Assembly (NCBI GenBank): GCA_023213395.1
Contig: CM041465.1
Location: forward strand, 2,790,001 to 2,854,000
Source: Cycas panzhihuaensis
Taxonomy: Eukaryota > Cycadophyta
Reading direction: 5' to 3'
DNA length: 64,000 bases
Positions 1 to 10,354 of the stretch are shown here, piece after piece; the stretch's first letter is position 1; the number at the start of each line of letters is the position of its first letter. The translations under genes were made by a program, and so were the position numbers. Below the pieces are notes generated by a model. It did no database searches, was not told the DNA's origin, and saw nothing but the letters and a program-made list of their open reading frames with translations.

Positions 1-24
1 CTCGCTACCATCATAACCTTAACA

Positions 25-441
25 TCACCATGGAATAGGTTCCAAGGTGGAAATACTAAGATATTGCATGACACGTAAGGGCATGGCATTCATGGAAGAA
101 TCGTTGTTGACAACAATCATTTGCAAGGTACAATCAGGTGTATCGATGGTAATAGTAAATGGGAAGTTCCACTGATGTTCCCTTTCACACACGGGAGGAA
201 GGTCCTTAGGATCAAAAGAAATAATGGGTTCACGACTTTGGGTAACACCCAAAGCATGGATGGGTGTGTCATTTGATCCTAAAGCTTCCAAGAGAAGAGC
301 CCGTTGCTCGGGATAACTTCTTAAAACGTCCATCAAGGACATTCCTGCAACGACAGTATGGAGTTCATTAACGATAGAGAAAGGCTTACCCTTACAGTAG
401 GTTGGGTAAGTGCCCTTTAAAAATCGTAGTGACCAGGACAC
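25..441 (-). pseudogene. Ty3/gypsy protease region of a Tat-like element (partial)
   Basis: An open frame of about 138 codons carries a retropepsin-like segment in which a beta-strand stretch leads to NNDSSMNAMPLRVMQYL. This matches the gypsy protease active-site loop (D-x-S-S-x-N-x-x-P), with the catalytic Asp apparently replaced by Asn. The protease would process the Gag-Pol polyprotein in the virus-like particle. It lies downstream (lower coordinates) of the gag at 957-2831 in the same orientation, the normal gag-protease order, and reverse transcriptase would follow beyond base 1. Identification is by motif and position only. The active-site change and the stops in the linker at 442-956 indicate a dead copy. 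Confidence 0.55.
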
Positions 442-956
442 ACAGGAATGGCCTTGGGAAAGAGAGGTACTTTTGAAGGAGGGTTCTCCTGAAGAGGATC
501 AAAAGGAGTAGAAGAAGAAGCACTAGCTGCTTCTTTGGCAGCTTGAGACCAGGTAAGGGCATACGAAGGAGTAGCCTCAATCATTTGGATCACCTTCTTT
601 CCCTTGTTCCGAGGCTACAAAGGTGATGGGGTACGTCAGTTAGGGGAACGGAAGGAAGAGAATAAATCTTGAGTGCCCTTCCCCTTATCGCGGGAAGGAC
701 AGAAATGTGGAAATCTTCCTCGGTTTCGGTTATTCTTGGATTGAGTGTTACAATCGCGTTCCTCATGTTTCGGTAATAGATCCTTGTGAAATGGTTGGTA
801 TAAATTAGGCCTTAAGGCCCGTTTAGGGGAGAAGTCACGTCGAGGGGCATCCTTAGGATGATGGGCCCTACAATGTAAATCATCGTGGAAGCACTCCCTA
901 TGAATGGAGTACCACTTCTTCTCAAGCGAGGGATCTATCTTCCTCGCTTGAGAGGA
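442..956 (-). other. Gag-to-protease linker, decayed
   Basis: The minus strand between the gag tail and the protease has Lys/Arg-rich and Ser/Pro-rich stretches in shifting frames with several stops. It is probably the nucleocapsid-like end of gag. I could not see an intact CCHC zinc knuckle. Confidence 0.4.
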
Positions 957-2831
957 CTAGGTGTTTCCATTCCTAGGGAGGGAAGCTTGGGTTGCTTGTT
1001 GAATTTGTTTATTAGATGTTGGAGATGAAGGAGATTGTAACTTGAGTTCCTTCACCGTACGTTCGAATGAATGTATGGCGAATGTGATCAGATCTAAAGT
1101 CTTCTCGGCTGGATGAGAAGAGGATCTAGAAGATTGTTGAGGTTTAGTATCTTTGCTTGGAGGTGGTACCTCACATCGCTGTGAGGGCTTGGGAGGCTTT
1201 TTGACTCCAGCTTGGATCTTAATAACCTCCAACGCTAAGCACTTGGAAATTGTGGAGTCACATGTGGTCGCCCCCATTTTAAGGACTTCCACATGTACTT
1301 CGAGACGAAGTGCGTTAACGGAAAGGTCTCTCTTTAACTCCTTGGGCAATATGGCCTTAGTGGAGTGAAGAAGGTCATGGAATCATCGCATAAAATCATG
1401 ATTCATCTCATCATGACCTTGTTTGAGCGATAGGAGGGATTTCATTTTGCTCTCAAATGGGCAAGCTACATCAAAGTAGTTGATGAATTTGTCCACCAAT
1501 TACTGGAATGAAAAGATAGAGTGGGCAGATAGGCAATAAAACCACTTAAGGGCATCGCCCTGCAAAGTTCGTGGAAACAATTTTATTAAGATATGGTTGT
1601 AAGCCCAGTAATCAATACATGCCATATAAAAACTACGTACATGTTCTGTTGGGTCTTGCAAAGAAGTTCCGTCAAATCTAGGAACTTCAGGAGGATGAGA
1701 CGGCAGATTAGTTCTTAATGCCTCAATAGATAAAGGTGTTGATCTATAATCCATGAAGGGATGCATCCTTGCCTGGATTGTAGGATCAATGAATGATGTA
1801 GTAGGTAGTGAGCAAGGAATAGACGAGGGTACAAACCCATCCCTCCTTGAGGAAATTCCCCTTGCTAGAAGGGGCTTGAGGATAAGCGCCTTGAAAGGGA
1901 GTCAGGTTCCCTTACGAAGGCATGGCAAAAGGGGTTGTGCTAGATGGAAAAAAAGGAGGGTGTAGAACCAGATTTTGCCTATATGGGCCGCTTGTAGGTG
2001 GGGCAATCCCATATGGGTGTAGCAGGTCCACTCCATAAGTTGGAAGGTGGTTCCCTTTACCCTACCCCCAAGGTTGAGAAGTATAACCTGGGGGTATGTA
2101 AAAGGAAAGGCCAACAGGTTGGTTTTGAGGATATGTGGGAGTAGGTCCCACATGACTAGTGGCTGAAGAGTTAGTGGGACCGATAAGCCTACTAGAGAAA
2201 GTATGCACCACATTGGGGGATGGTACATTAGTTTGGCTAGGAAAGGGTATGCTAACCTTCAATTGAGGGAAGAACGTACCACGAGAAGGTCCCAAAGCAC
2301 TAGGACCATAATGAAGGATAGAAGGTGCAACATGCATCCCCGAAATAGTAATAGGGATGGAACGGGACGAATGTGTAGGCACAAAAAGATTGGTTGTTAC
2401 AAAAGGAGCAGATGAGGATGAAGAAAGTGGGGAAGGAGCAGACGAGGAAGGGGCACCCCCATGGAAGGCATCTTCAAACCATCTAGGACGTGGTTGAAAA
2501 TGAGCAACGCGACAGCACTCATTAAAAGCTTCAACCACGTCGGCGGGAGGGGTATCTACATGATCATAAGAGGTAGATGGGACCTCAAATGAAGTAGATC
2601 CCTCAGGACGTTCCTCATAAGAATCACCAACCGAGTGGTAAATCTCAAGAGGAAAGAATCCTTCTACCGCATGAGTAGGAGGATGGGCATCAAGCAGGTG
2701 ATGTTGGTCACCCGGGTAGTAGATAGGACCATCACCCTCCTAGGTGGATCTCGTAATAGAAGAGGTAAACTCATGAGTTCCCAAAGCTCATGTGTGGTAG
2801 GCCCAATTGGAAGGGTATCCTTCCATAGTTA
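957..2831 (-). pseudogene. Ty3/gypsy gag of a Tat-like element
   Basis: Gag forms the particle that packages retrotransposon RNA. Reading from 2,831 downward there is an acidic N-terminal part, then a Ser/Pro/Thr-rich disordered stretch (about 2,470-2,060). A retrotrans_gag core follows at 1,766-1,500: the segment PRFDGTSLQDPTEHVRSF followed by LQGDALKWFY is characteristic, the Ala-x-x-Trp motif being the family hallmark. Next come KQGHDEMNHDFMR (the 'forced into a conserved helix' segment) and a Lys-rich tail to 957. The frame is broken by at least two frameshifts and several stops, so it is a pseudogene. The start at 2,831 is the first Met of the readable frame and is uncertain. The protease at 25-441 follows in the expected place. 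Confidence 0.75.
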
Positions 2832-4910
2832 AATCAGAATCTGGCGAAGGAAGAGGATGATACCTAGGATCTTCTAACAATGGAGGTAAGCCACGTAAGT
2901 GACGAGAGAAGCATTACATACAAAGCTACCCAACACTTTAGAAGAAAGAAAGGGCGAGAAGGAGTGCACGTTGGGGGCTGCCCAACGAAGGAAACGAAGT
3001 GGGATGAACCACAAGAAAGTAGCAATACTAATAGAAAAGAGCGAAGACTAGCTCCCTTACTGGCAAATCCCCAGTATGATCACCAGTGGATGCATGTCTA
3101 TGGGATAGCTACCTAACTGAGTAGGAATAATGAGGGTGATCAATGGCACTATCAAGTATGGATAAGAACCTACGAGCAAGGCAAATACCACGCAGGGTGC
3201 CCCGTGTGCCGGAGCGCGAGTTCAGGATCTGTGGATGGTACCTAGCTACCAAAAGGTGGTTCCCCACTTCCACTAAGAAAAGAGAAGGCAGAAGAGTAGT
3301 CAGGATGGATCTTGAAGAAGGGTCCTTCCACCCTTAGATGGCTGGAAGGGAAGGGAGAGAAACCCCCAAGGGTTCCCCATAGCAGAGGGAAATAAGTAGG
3401 TGAATAACCTATGGTTGAGGCTCCCTTAGTTGCTCGGATGAGTGGAGGAAACCAGGGGGAAATGTGAAGATTAATCAGGGTGAGGGTGCTAAAGGCACAC
3501 AAGTAAACGGAGTAAAACCAATACAAGCTAAGATGGCAAGGGCAAAGCTTATAAACTAAAGGGAAAAGGTTGGGAGAAAAGTCTTCCTAAAACCTTTTCC
3601 TATAATAGATGTGATGTACAAAGGTGCTAAACTGAATGTAAACCAAAAGAAGAATCAATTTCTTTTTTCCTTTCAAGTGATCTAATTACTACCATGCAAG
3701 AACTTCTAAAGAAAAGAGAATAAAAATGAAGCGAAGGCACATACCTGGAATGGAGATGCGATTGAAGTGGCAGCATTCCCACAAGGTGTCCAAGATCACT
3801 ACACAAAGCATGGCAAAAGAGAGGGGTCGTAGTAGGACAAAGCGTGGGGCTTCCTTACCTTCCCCGGGAGTGATACTAGAGTGCCAAGAAAGAAAAAAAT
3901 GACAGCGATAACAGCAAATGAAATGCTATAATAAATATGAATACATACACTTACCCGAGAGAGAGGAAAAGGGATAAGTCCTTTGCATCCTCCGTGTACC
4001 TGCAAGTAAGTGAGAGTATCCCTTTCCAAAGAAAGGGTTCTAGCAATACAAAGTGGAATCCCAACAACACATGTATGTATGTACCAAAAATAAGCCTCTA
4101 TACATATATGTTAGCATTCATGAACCACAAGTTTATAATAACAAACTATGATGAAAACTATCCAAATGAATGGTAGATAAGTTGGTAAGCCTTAGAGTGA
4201 CCCACCTCCCATAAGGAGCAATCCTACCTTCCCTTAAGAAGCCACAAGGTAGCGAGGATAGGCTTGTACAAAGGGCTGCAAAATGGAGACAACAAAAGTG
4301 CAAGGAAGCTCAAAGAGATCCTCAACAAACCAGAATGCTATGGGAAGCAATCCGAGTTGCCAGGAGTAAGGTTGAGTTAGGGACAAGTAGCTGGGGCTTA
4401 TGCATTGCCTGGATGGAGGATATAGGCTTGCAAACTAGTGTTGCAACAACTGCAAACACTGATTTTAGCGACTAGAAACAAGTTTCTAACCCTTAGCCCC
4501 ACTCCAGGAGTAGCACGGGGACAAAGAGGAAGGTTTGGAGGGTAGGAGCCTCTTAGGGAGTGTGAGAGTGGTGTGGAATCTACCCAGCTCTATCCCAAAC
4601 CTTATGCAACCCTCTTTGGTTGTTATCCTGGGCATGAAATATAGGAAAAGAAGCCTAAACAGTAGGGGAAACAATCTAAGACAAAGGCAAGAAGTAACCT
4701 CCAAAAATAAGACAAGACAAGCTAGTGCAAACCATGCAAAACTAAGTATAAACTAGGCAAGGAGAGACCTTAGACCAATAAATACCATTTAGAGAAGATG
4801 GGAGGCATTTGCCTCTGCCAAAACCTATTGAGAAGAGGCTGAGAAATTTGAAGAAAAGCTGTAGAGCAACAAGTATGGAGTCCCTGCTAAGATGGCTGAA
4901 GAAAAGTCCT
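2832..4910 (-). other. Unresolved leader-like region upstream of the gag
   Basis: No conserved protein domain is visible in either strand. The region lies between the gag start and a candidate primer-binding site at 4,911. It is therefore probably the long leader of the minus-strand Tat-like element, a clade known for long 5' regions. A minus-strand sequence near 3,955 (GGGTAAGTG) resembles a 5' splice site. Confidence 0.35.
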
Positions 4911-4923
4911 TCACTTGATACCA
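4911..4923 (-). promoter_or_regulatory. Candidate retrotransposon primer-binding site
   Basis: The minus strand reads TGGTATCAAGTGA, sharing TGGTATCA with the initiator tRNA-Met primer site used by the confirmed elements in this window (TGGTATCAGAGC). It lies upstream of the gag in the right orientation. The match is only partial and no LTR pair confirms it. Confidence 0.3.
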
Positions 4924-5170
4924 CTTGGTGGCTGCCTGGGCAAAGAGGTCCTGGAAACTCTTCAAGGAGGCCCTCCACAGAGCAAGGGCGTGAAGATATC
5001 ACAGCCGAGCCAAAGGAGAGTTAGGTGCTAGAGAGTGGTTGCAGGTCCTAGAACAACAGTGGAGCAGTAGGAGATAACAGACAGCAGGATGTTTTTCCTT
5101 GTTGATTCTTCTAAAATGAGCCCAAAAGATCTTAAAAAGTGAGTTGGGTAAGGCTTAAATACCCAGCCCC

Positions 5171-5194
5171 AGCCCTAATCAAGTGATTAGGGCT
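5171..5194. repeat. Perfect 11-bp inverted repeat, 2-bp spacer
   Basis: AGCCCTAATCA is followed by AG and then its exact reverse complement. It could fold as a hairpin or bind a dimeric protein. A TATA-like sequence lies about 20 bp away on the minus strand. Confidence 0.8.
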
Positions 5195-5744
5195 CGGCTG
5201 ACAGTGAGTTGAGTCATGAGACATGTTGCAATTCTACAATAAATGCATGAATTACCACGGCGGTTCTTAAAAATAAGTCATGACAGTCGCACCACGGTAA
5301 ACTTTGTGGTACCGCAGTAGACATCGTGGTACCGCGAAATCTACCGTAGTGCAAGACTAGAGGTCAAAACTAGCCCAAACAGCCAGCTTGGGATGTGGAC
5401 CAGTGACCTAGGAGGCTTCAAGGGGCAGCCCACCGCCAGAGGCGCATAAGTAGACAAATGAGCCATAGGAAGCAATAATGGGACTCAAAGGTGTGACAAG
5501 TCAACCAAACGATGATGGGTCATCACATGGGTGAGAATGACATGAACCAAATGGGTCTTAAGATGAGTAGGGCAGAATGCGGGAAGTGATGCAGCCACCG
5601 GGGTGTCATACTCACTGGGAATGTGCCCCTGCTATAGTCATCATAGGCTAAATGAGTGTAGACAACACAAACCCATCTACGAAGATGTAGCATGCAAGCA
5701 AGTATTTCTCACAAAAGAAAATAATAATAAGATGAGAAACACAC

Positions 5745-5870
5745 TTACACTTACCTGAGTTGACCGCTCTGTATTCGTTCCTGGAAGCTAGGAAACACTA
5801 CCCCCTTGGTAGCAGAGCCTCACCGCTCAGAAGCATGGTGCGATAGCAAATGCTGGCAACACAACTCTCA
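5745..5870 (-). repeat. Repeated module with splice-donor-like site (copy 1)
   Basis: This stretch aligns in the same orientation with 63,488-63,607. It includes a 22-base exact match spanning AGCTAGGAAACACTACCCCC. Read on the minus strand both copies end in AGGTAAGTG, a near-perfect plant 5' splice site, followed by A/T-rich sequence. It is probably part of a repeated gypsy-type element. No protein was recognised. Confidence 0.6.
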
Positions 5871-6199
5871 GTAGCACATGTGTATGTGGATATATAAGTC
5901 AGGATCATAACAATAGTCAAGGGTGCCGGTGAATGTTGTGGCAGAATGCCTGGATATGAAGGTAGAGGTAAAGGGAGCATAGGGGTTACCTATGTGCCAC
6001 CCGGAAGTCAACTAGAAAACACAAAGGGTGAGGGGGCTTCCCCCACCACAAAAGATGTAAAGAGATATACATAACCAAGTAGGAAAGATGAGTGAACAAA
6101 ACTGGCAGTCGCCATAGTTTAACCTCATTAGTGGCTAGGTTTCGGAGGTGCGAACAGATCGTAAGAAGAACAAAGATGACGGCTCAGGACTCGTGACAG

Positions 6200-6650
6200 A
6201 GCGGCCTGGACGGTCTCGTGGACGGCCAATGAGAAGAGGGAGGTGACACTCAATGGTGAGGCGAACGAGACTATCTACCTCAGCGTTGAGGGCTCGAGGA
6301 ATGTGTCGAATGTCGACAGACTGGAAGCAAGACAAAAGGGATCTGGCGGTCAAAGTAAGGGCTCTCAAGTAAGGGCATCGCACTTAGTAAACCTGAGTGA
6401 GATGGGACATCACAACCTAGGAGTCACAAAGAAGAACAATCGATTCGTGATGGAAGCAAAGAGCATTTGTCAGAGCTTTAATGAGAGTTGTGTACTCGGC
6501 TTCATTATTAGTAGCCTCTGGGATGAAGACCCCAAAGCGTAAGAAATCGTGTCCAGAGGGACTGCGAAGGATCCATGCAGCAGTAGAAGGTCCAAGGTTA
6601 CCGCAGCTTCCGTCGTTGGTAAAAATATAGAGAGACATGGGTGACATAAA
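6200..6650 (-). pseudogene. RNase H (RVT_3-like) domain, Tat-type additional RNase H
   Basis: The minus strand encodes an RNase H of the RVT_3 or archaeal-like class. FTNDGSCGNLGP carries the first catalytic Asp, ATNNEAEYTTLIKAL the Glu, LLCDS the second Asp, and IRHIPRALNAEVDSLVRL the C-terminal Asp region. Such a domain degrades the RNA strand of RNA:DNA hybrids, and Tat-lineage gypsy elements carry one between their own RNase H and integrase. Here it sits about 4 kb downstream of the integrase on the same strand, so it is displaced or from another copy. A stop follows the CDS motif. A splice-acceptor-like TTATTATTACCAG lies just before the domain, leaving a plant RNase H exon as the alternative. 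Confidence 0.65.
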
Positions 6651-7159
6651 GTCCTGGTAATAATAAACAATAACGAAGCGAAAAGAGGCTTGAAAGGCAA
6701 GCAATAAATAACCGTGAAGGGTAGGAGGACCTAGCAATGAGGCTACCCAAGGACGAGAGCAAGCTAACCGACCACTGCTTGAGAGCAGGCAGAAAAGGTA
6801 CCCTGGGGTACCAAAGGTTGCTTCGGGAAGTAAAACATGCCCCCAGACTGGGGAGCACTCCCACTAGAGGCCCCAGGAGCAGAAAAGAGCTGCGGAAACG
6901 GGTCCGGGATGGCGAAATAAGCCAAACGAGTATAAACTTAGGCATGCACTGGGGTGGCATGTAAAACAAGACAGAAAGACCCTGCAAAAAAGTACAATGA
7001 CAAGGTGCCATAAATGCACTCACAAGAAGGAGCGAAAAGGAAGCTATAGGAGTGCAATGGGAGACAGGGCTAGAAGACAAAGGTGATCCAGGAAACGGGA
7101 TGGTCCAGACGGCTGTCACGAGAGCAAAAATAGAGACAGTGCCTGTCAGGGTCCCCACC

Positions 7160-7167
7160 TATATAAG
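7160..7167 (+). promoter_or_regulatory. TATA box of the antisense PMD gene
   Basis: TATATAAG lies 160 bp before the predicted start codon at 7,327 and about 190 bp before the first splice donor. It would place the transcript start near 7,190. Because CCTATATAAGG is nearly palindromic, it could also serve the minus strand. Confidence 0.5.
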
Positions 7168-7350
7168 GAAATTCGACAGAAAACAGATTCATTTTCACCG
7201 ACTCTCGAGAGAATCCAGAGCGATTTCCTTACGCAGCGGAGTGCTACCCGACTACGGAGGCACGCAGAGGGAGATCAGACCATTGGATCAGAGCACGAAG
7301 ATAGCCATTGAGACCATCAGAGTGTGATGGCGACAGCTAGGTCGAATCTA

Positions 7351-7831
7351 GTGAGTGGATCCTATGAAACCCATCCCATTTCAAAGTTTTAGTTTTGGTG
7401 CTTTCTTATGATTTTTATGTAGTTTTTGGGCCCCATATGGGCAAATAGTGACCTCTTAGAGTCTGAATTAGACCTAGAAAGAGGGGAGACCTGGGCATTA
7501 GGTAGCCCTAGTCCTGGTGGGCCCCATAGGGGTCCACCCAGGAAGAATTTTTTTATGTTTTTGGGTAGAAAACCCCCCCTTTTGGGGGGGTGCCATTCGC
7601 ACTGTGGTAAAGATCGCGCTCCTATGATTTTTACTGCAGGGCCCTGATCGCCACGGGACCCAAGCTAAACTCATTGCATCAGGAGTTTAGCGGGCAAAGG
7701 TGAACCTATAGAAAAAAGAAGATGGAGGGGGCCAGCAGGCCCCGTATCTCGATCAGGCAAAGCTAAGAGATGGCTGGAAGGTCAGAGAGCTTATATGAGC
7801 TTATTTTAACTGGTTTTTGTGGTGTTTGTAG
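7351..7831 (+). other. Intron 1 of the PMD gene
   Basis: The ends are CTA|GTGAGT and TGGTGTTTGTAG|GCA. It is phase 0 and preserves the frame between MATARSNL and the exon-2 ORF. The 481-bp sequence includes a C-run/G-run hairpin at about 7,568-7,590. Confidence 0.6.
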
Positions 7832-9032
7832 GCAATTATCGTGGTAGATAACCGCGAGAATATAGGGATGGCTATGCTTAGCTTCATCGAGATGATGTCT
7901 AGGGAGGATAAGGGGGTCCTATGGAGGTGTGGCTTGTTGAAGGCCCTGAAGACACCTCAGTACATATCAGACCAGAGACTATTAGTTGATATAGTATCAC
8001 ATTGGGACTAGAGGAGGCACGTTTTCCACCTACCCAGGTGGGAGACGTGACAGTGACGTCGAGGGACATCGAGCGGATACTGGGAGTACCGGCGACTAGG
8101 AGGCTAGTTGCACTAGGAGCGCTGCCTAACAATGAGACAACACACAGGGAGGCAGTAGTGTTTTTCACAGGGGCAGACATATGGGAGAGGAGAGGGGTTC
8201 CTCTCCAGACCATGGTTATGTCCAGAGTTCCTTTTTGTGAGGAAACTCATCACATTGTGCATTCTATTTTGGATTTCCTAGAAATAGAACTATAGGGACA
8301 TCCCTGGGGAATGGATAGATGCAGTGTGTCGTTGTGAGGTCGGTGAGAGGATGGATTGGGTCACCTTGATAGTGGCGAACCTCATCGCACAGTTGGATGC
8401 TATCAGGATGACAGACAGGGGGGGACTATCAAATAGCACGTTGCTATAGTGTTGGTTCTTCAATCATTTTGGAGCAGTGGCACCAACTGAGGGACCACAC
8501 CCCATTTTAGTGTGGGCCCCGATGGTCCACAGGTGATAGACCAAACTGAGGGGGACAAAGGACTAGGCCTATGTCCAACGTTCAATGGAGGCTACATCGT
8601 TGGACCTCCTCACTATGATGGATTTCATAGCATACCCATACAGAGTAGTGAGGTGAGACAGCGACAATGAGGCAGGGGGAGCCGGGATACTCCTAGGGGA
8701 TGATGATGATGGAGATGGAGGAGATGGGACCAGCCCACCACGACCTGCGGGAGGGGTAGGCCTATCAGGGATAGTAAGAGGAGTAATAGGGCCATCTGGG
8801 ACTGCCAGCAGAGAGGTAGGCCAATCAGGGGCTACGAAGGAGAGCAGGGGGCCAGTGACGAGGGCCCACAGGCTATGGATTGTGAGGAGATCCAAAGAGG
8901 TGACAGCTGAGCTAGTCCCAGTGAAGAGAGAGGCCTATGCAGAGGAGGTAGCTAAGGAGGAGGTACCAGCAGCTAGTGGGGAGCCATGAGCAGAGGCTAT
9001 CGCACGGGTAGAGGAGCCGGTGACTACGGTAG

Positions 9033-9140
9033 GTGAGACCTTACCTCCTCATCATTTGATAACCAGATAGATAGTTTGATTTGGTTTTATTTTGGTATGC
9101 AGTTGGATATATACTGACATATAGTATGTTGGGTTTGCAG
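9033..9140 (+). other. Intron 2 of the PMD gene
   Basis: The donor is G|GTGAGA and the acceptor GGGTTTGCAG|GT. It is 108 bp, T-rich and phase 1. The single G left by exon 2 plus GT of exon 3 makes a Gly codon and the frame continues. Confidence 0.6.
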
Positions 9141-9945
9141 GTACCACAGAGATCTAGCAGTTAGTAGAGGCCATGGTGAGGGAGATGTTCCCTCAAATAT
9201 ACACAGAGGGGCATCCGCCCATTCAGGCAGAGGATGCACATAGATCGGTAGGTGCCCACATGGCAGCATTCACCCCACTAGCAAGGGCAAGAGACATATG
9301 GGCTGCAGAGTCCCAGGAGCATATAGCATTCATGGGACAGATGCAACGAGAGCTGGACGAGGCTTAGGGTGTGCAAGACGTATTATAGAGTCGCGTACAG
9401 GCACTAGAGGCCCAAGGCAGAGCCGGAGGGGATATGGGGAGCCATATCCAGGTGGCGATGCTAAAGGAGAGACCCTGAGGGATGGAGGAGAGGTTGTGCC
9501 TCATAGAGGCAGAGCAGGATTATATCGAGGTGTGATACGATTGACTGGTTGAGGACATGGCAGTATTGAGGTTAGCACGGAGTAGGATTCAGACCCATAC
9601 GGTAGTGACGACCTTGAGGAGGCCACGAGATGAGGGGAGTGAGGTACGGAGCTCGTGGAGACCTAGGAGGAGTCTCAGAGGGATGTGGCCCCAGGAGAGG
9701 GATCACACAGACCAGGAGATGATACCCCAGGAACGGGGCAGTAGTAGTGTGGTAGTTATGCATTTGATTTTGACAGGGGAAAGCATGGGACTCCAGGGGG
9801 TCATATATATAGAGTCATATGATTGTACCCCCCCTGCAAGGACACCGGCTTCCCATATGTATGATATAACATATGATTTTGATGTGTATATATATAGACG
9901 GGGTAATTGGCGCCCCATTTTGATATGAGATGATGTGTATATCAT

Positions 9946-10354
9946 GTGTGACAGATGATATGTATGTTTTATTATGTATGTTATAGATTCTTTGTTATAT
10001 GATGCACGTATTTCCTTCCATGCATGGCCGTATATCTAACAGGAGCACACGCGACCACCATGAGTAAAGGCGATAGACACATGTGGGGTTAGAAATAGGG
10101 TGACACGTATGTCCATGGAGGAGCATAGCAGGATATGTGAAGGAAATACTAAATGAGAGGGGGGAGTAACGATACTCCAGAGAGTCATCCTAACTGGGGG
10201 GTGCCCAAATATGAAGACAAGAGTCCCAAAAGGATATGGGAACACAGGTTCCACAGGAGGAACCAGAAAGAAACGGAAGAGGCCATCCTAAGTTGTCATT
10301 CCACCTATGGCTGGGAGAAATGGGAACAACTTAAGATGGTAGTTTAGGCTCATT
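9946..10354. other. Spacer between the PMD gene and the integrase
   Basis: No recognised domain is present. A 64-codon plus-strand ORF (10,153-10,347) has no similarity I can name. The region separates two genes on opposite strands, converging end to end. Confidence 0.4.

Larger units (their letters stand above)
4924..6134. other. Non-coding repeat sequence, LTR-like in parts
   Basis: No domain is recognised. The region contains a perfect 24-bp palindrome (5,171-5,194), a TATA-like TATTTAAG on the minus strand (about 5,150), clustered GGTACC-containing repeats (5,255-5,355) and a module at 5,745-5,870 repeated near 63.5 kb. These suggest LTR or leader sequence of a minus-strand gypsy element, but I cannot define its ends. 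Confidence 0.35.
7327..9928 (+). pseudogene. Three-exon plant-mobile-domain/coiled-coil protein gene, antisense within a Tat-like element
   Basis: Exon 1 (7,327-7,350) codes MATARSNL with a good start context. Intron 1 (7,351-7,831) has GTGAGT and TTTGTAG ends. Exon 2 (7,832-9,032) encodes a PMD-like region: LLKALKTPQYISDQRLLVDI, then VGDVTVTSRDIERILGVP, then EWIDAVCRCEVGERMDWV; an acidic Gly-rich linker follows. Intron 2 (9,033-9,140) runs from GTGAGA to TTTGCAG. Exon 3 (9,141-9,928) begins with a coiled-coil-like part (VQALEAQG, MEERLCLIEAEQDY). Joining both introns keeps one frame. Compensating frameshifts near 8,010 and 8,290 and several TAG/TGA stops make it a pseudogene of about 670 codons. 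PMD proteins occur in Arabidopsis MAIN/MAIL1 and in gypsy and Mutator elements. Some Tat elements carry an antisense gene after the integrase, which fits its place beside the integrase at 10,355. Confidence 0.7.

Noticed and set aside
6598-7158. 186-codon open frame on the minus strand (Leu/Ser-rich)
   Set aside because: It overlaps the RNase H in another frame and the PMD promoter. It is low-complexity and matches no family I know. I treat it as chance openness in GC-richer DNA.
8569-8895. Proline-rich 108-codon minus-strand ORF
   Set aside because: It is the antisense shadow of the acidic Gly-rich linker of the PMD gene.
9298-9552. 84-codon plus-strand ORF (Arg/Gly-rich)
   Set aside because: Wrong frame across exon 3 of the PMD gene. 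The adjoining frame carries the coiled coil.
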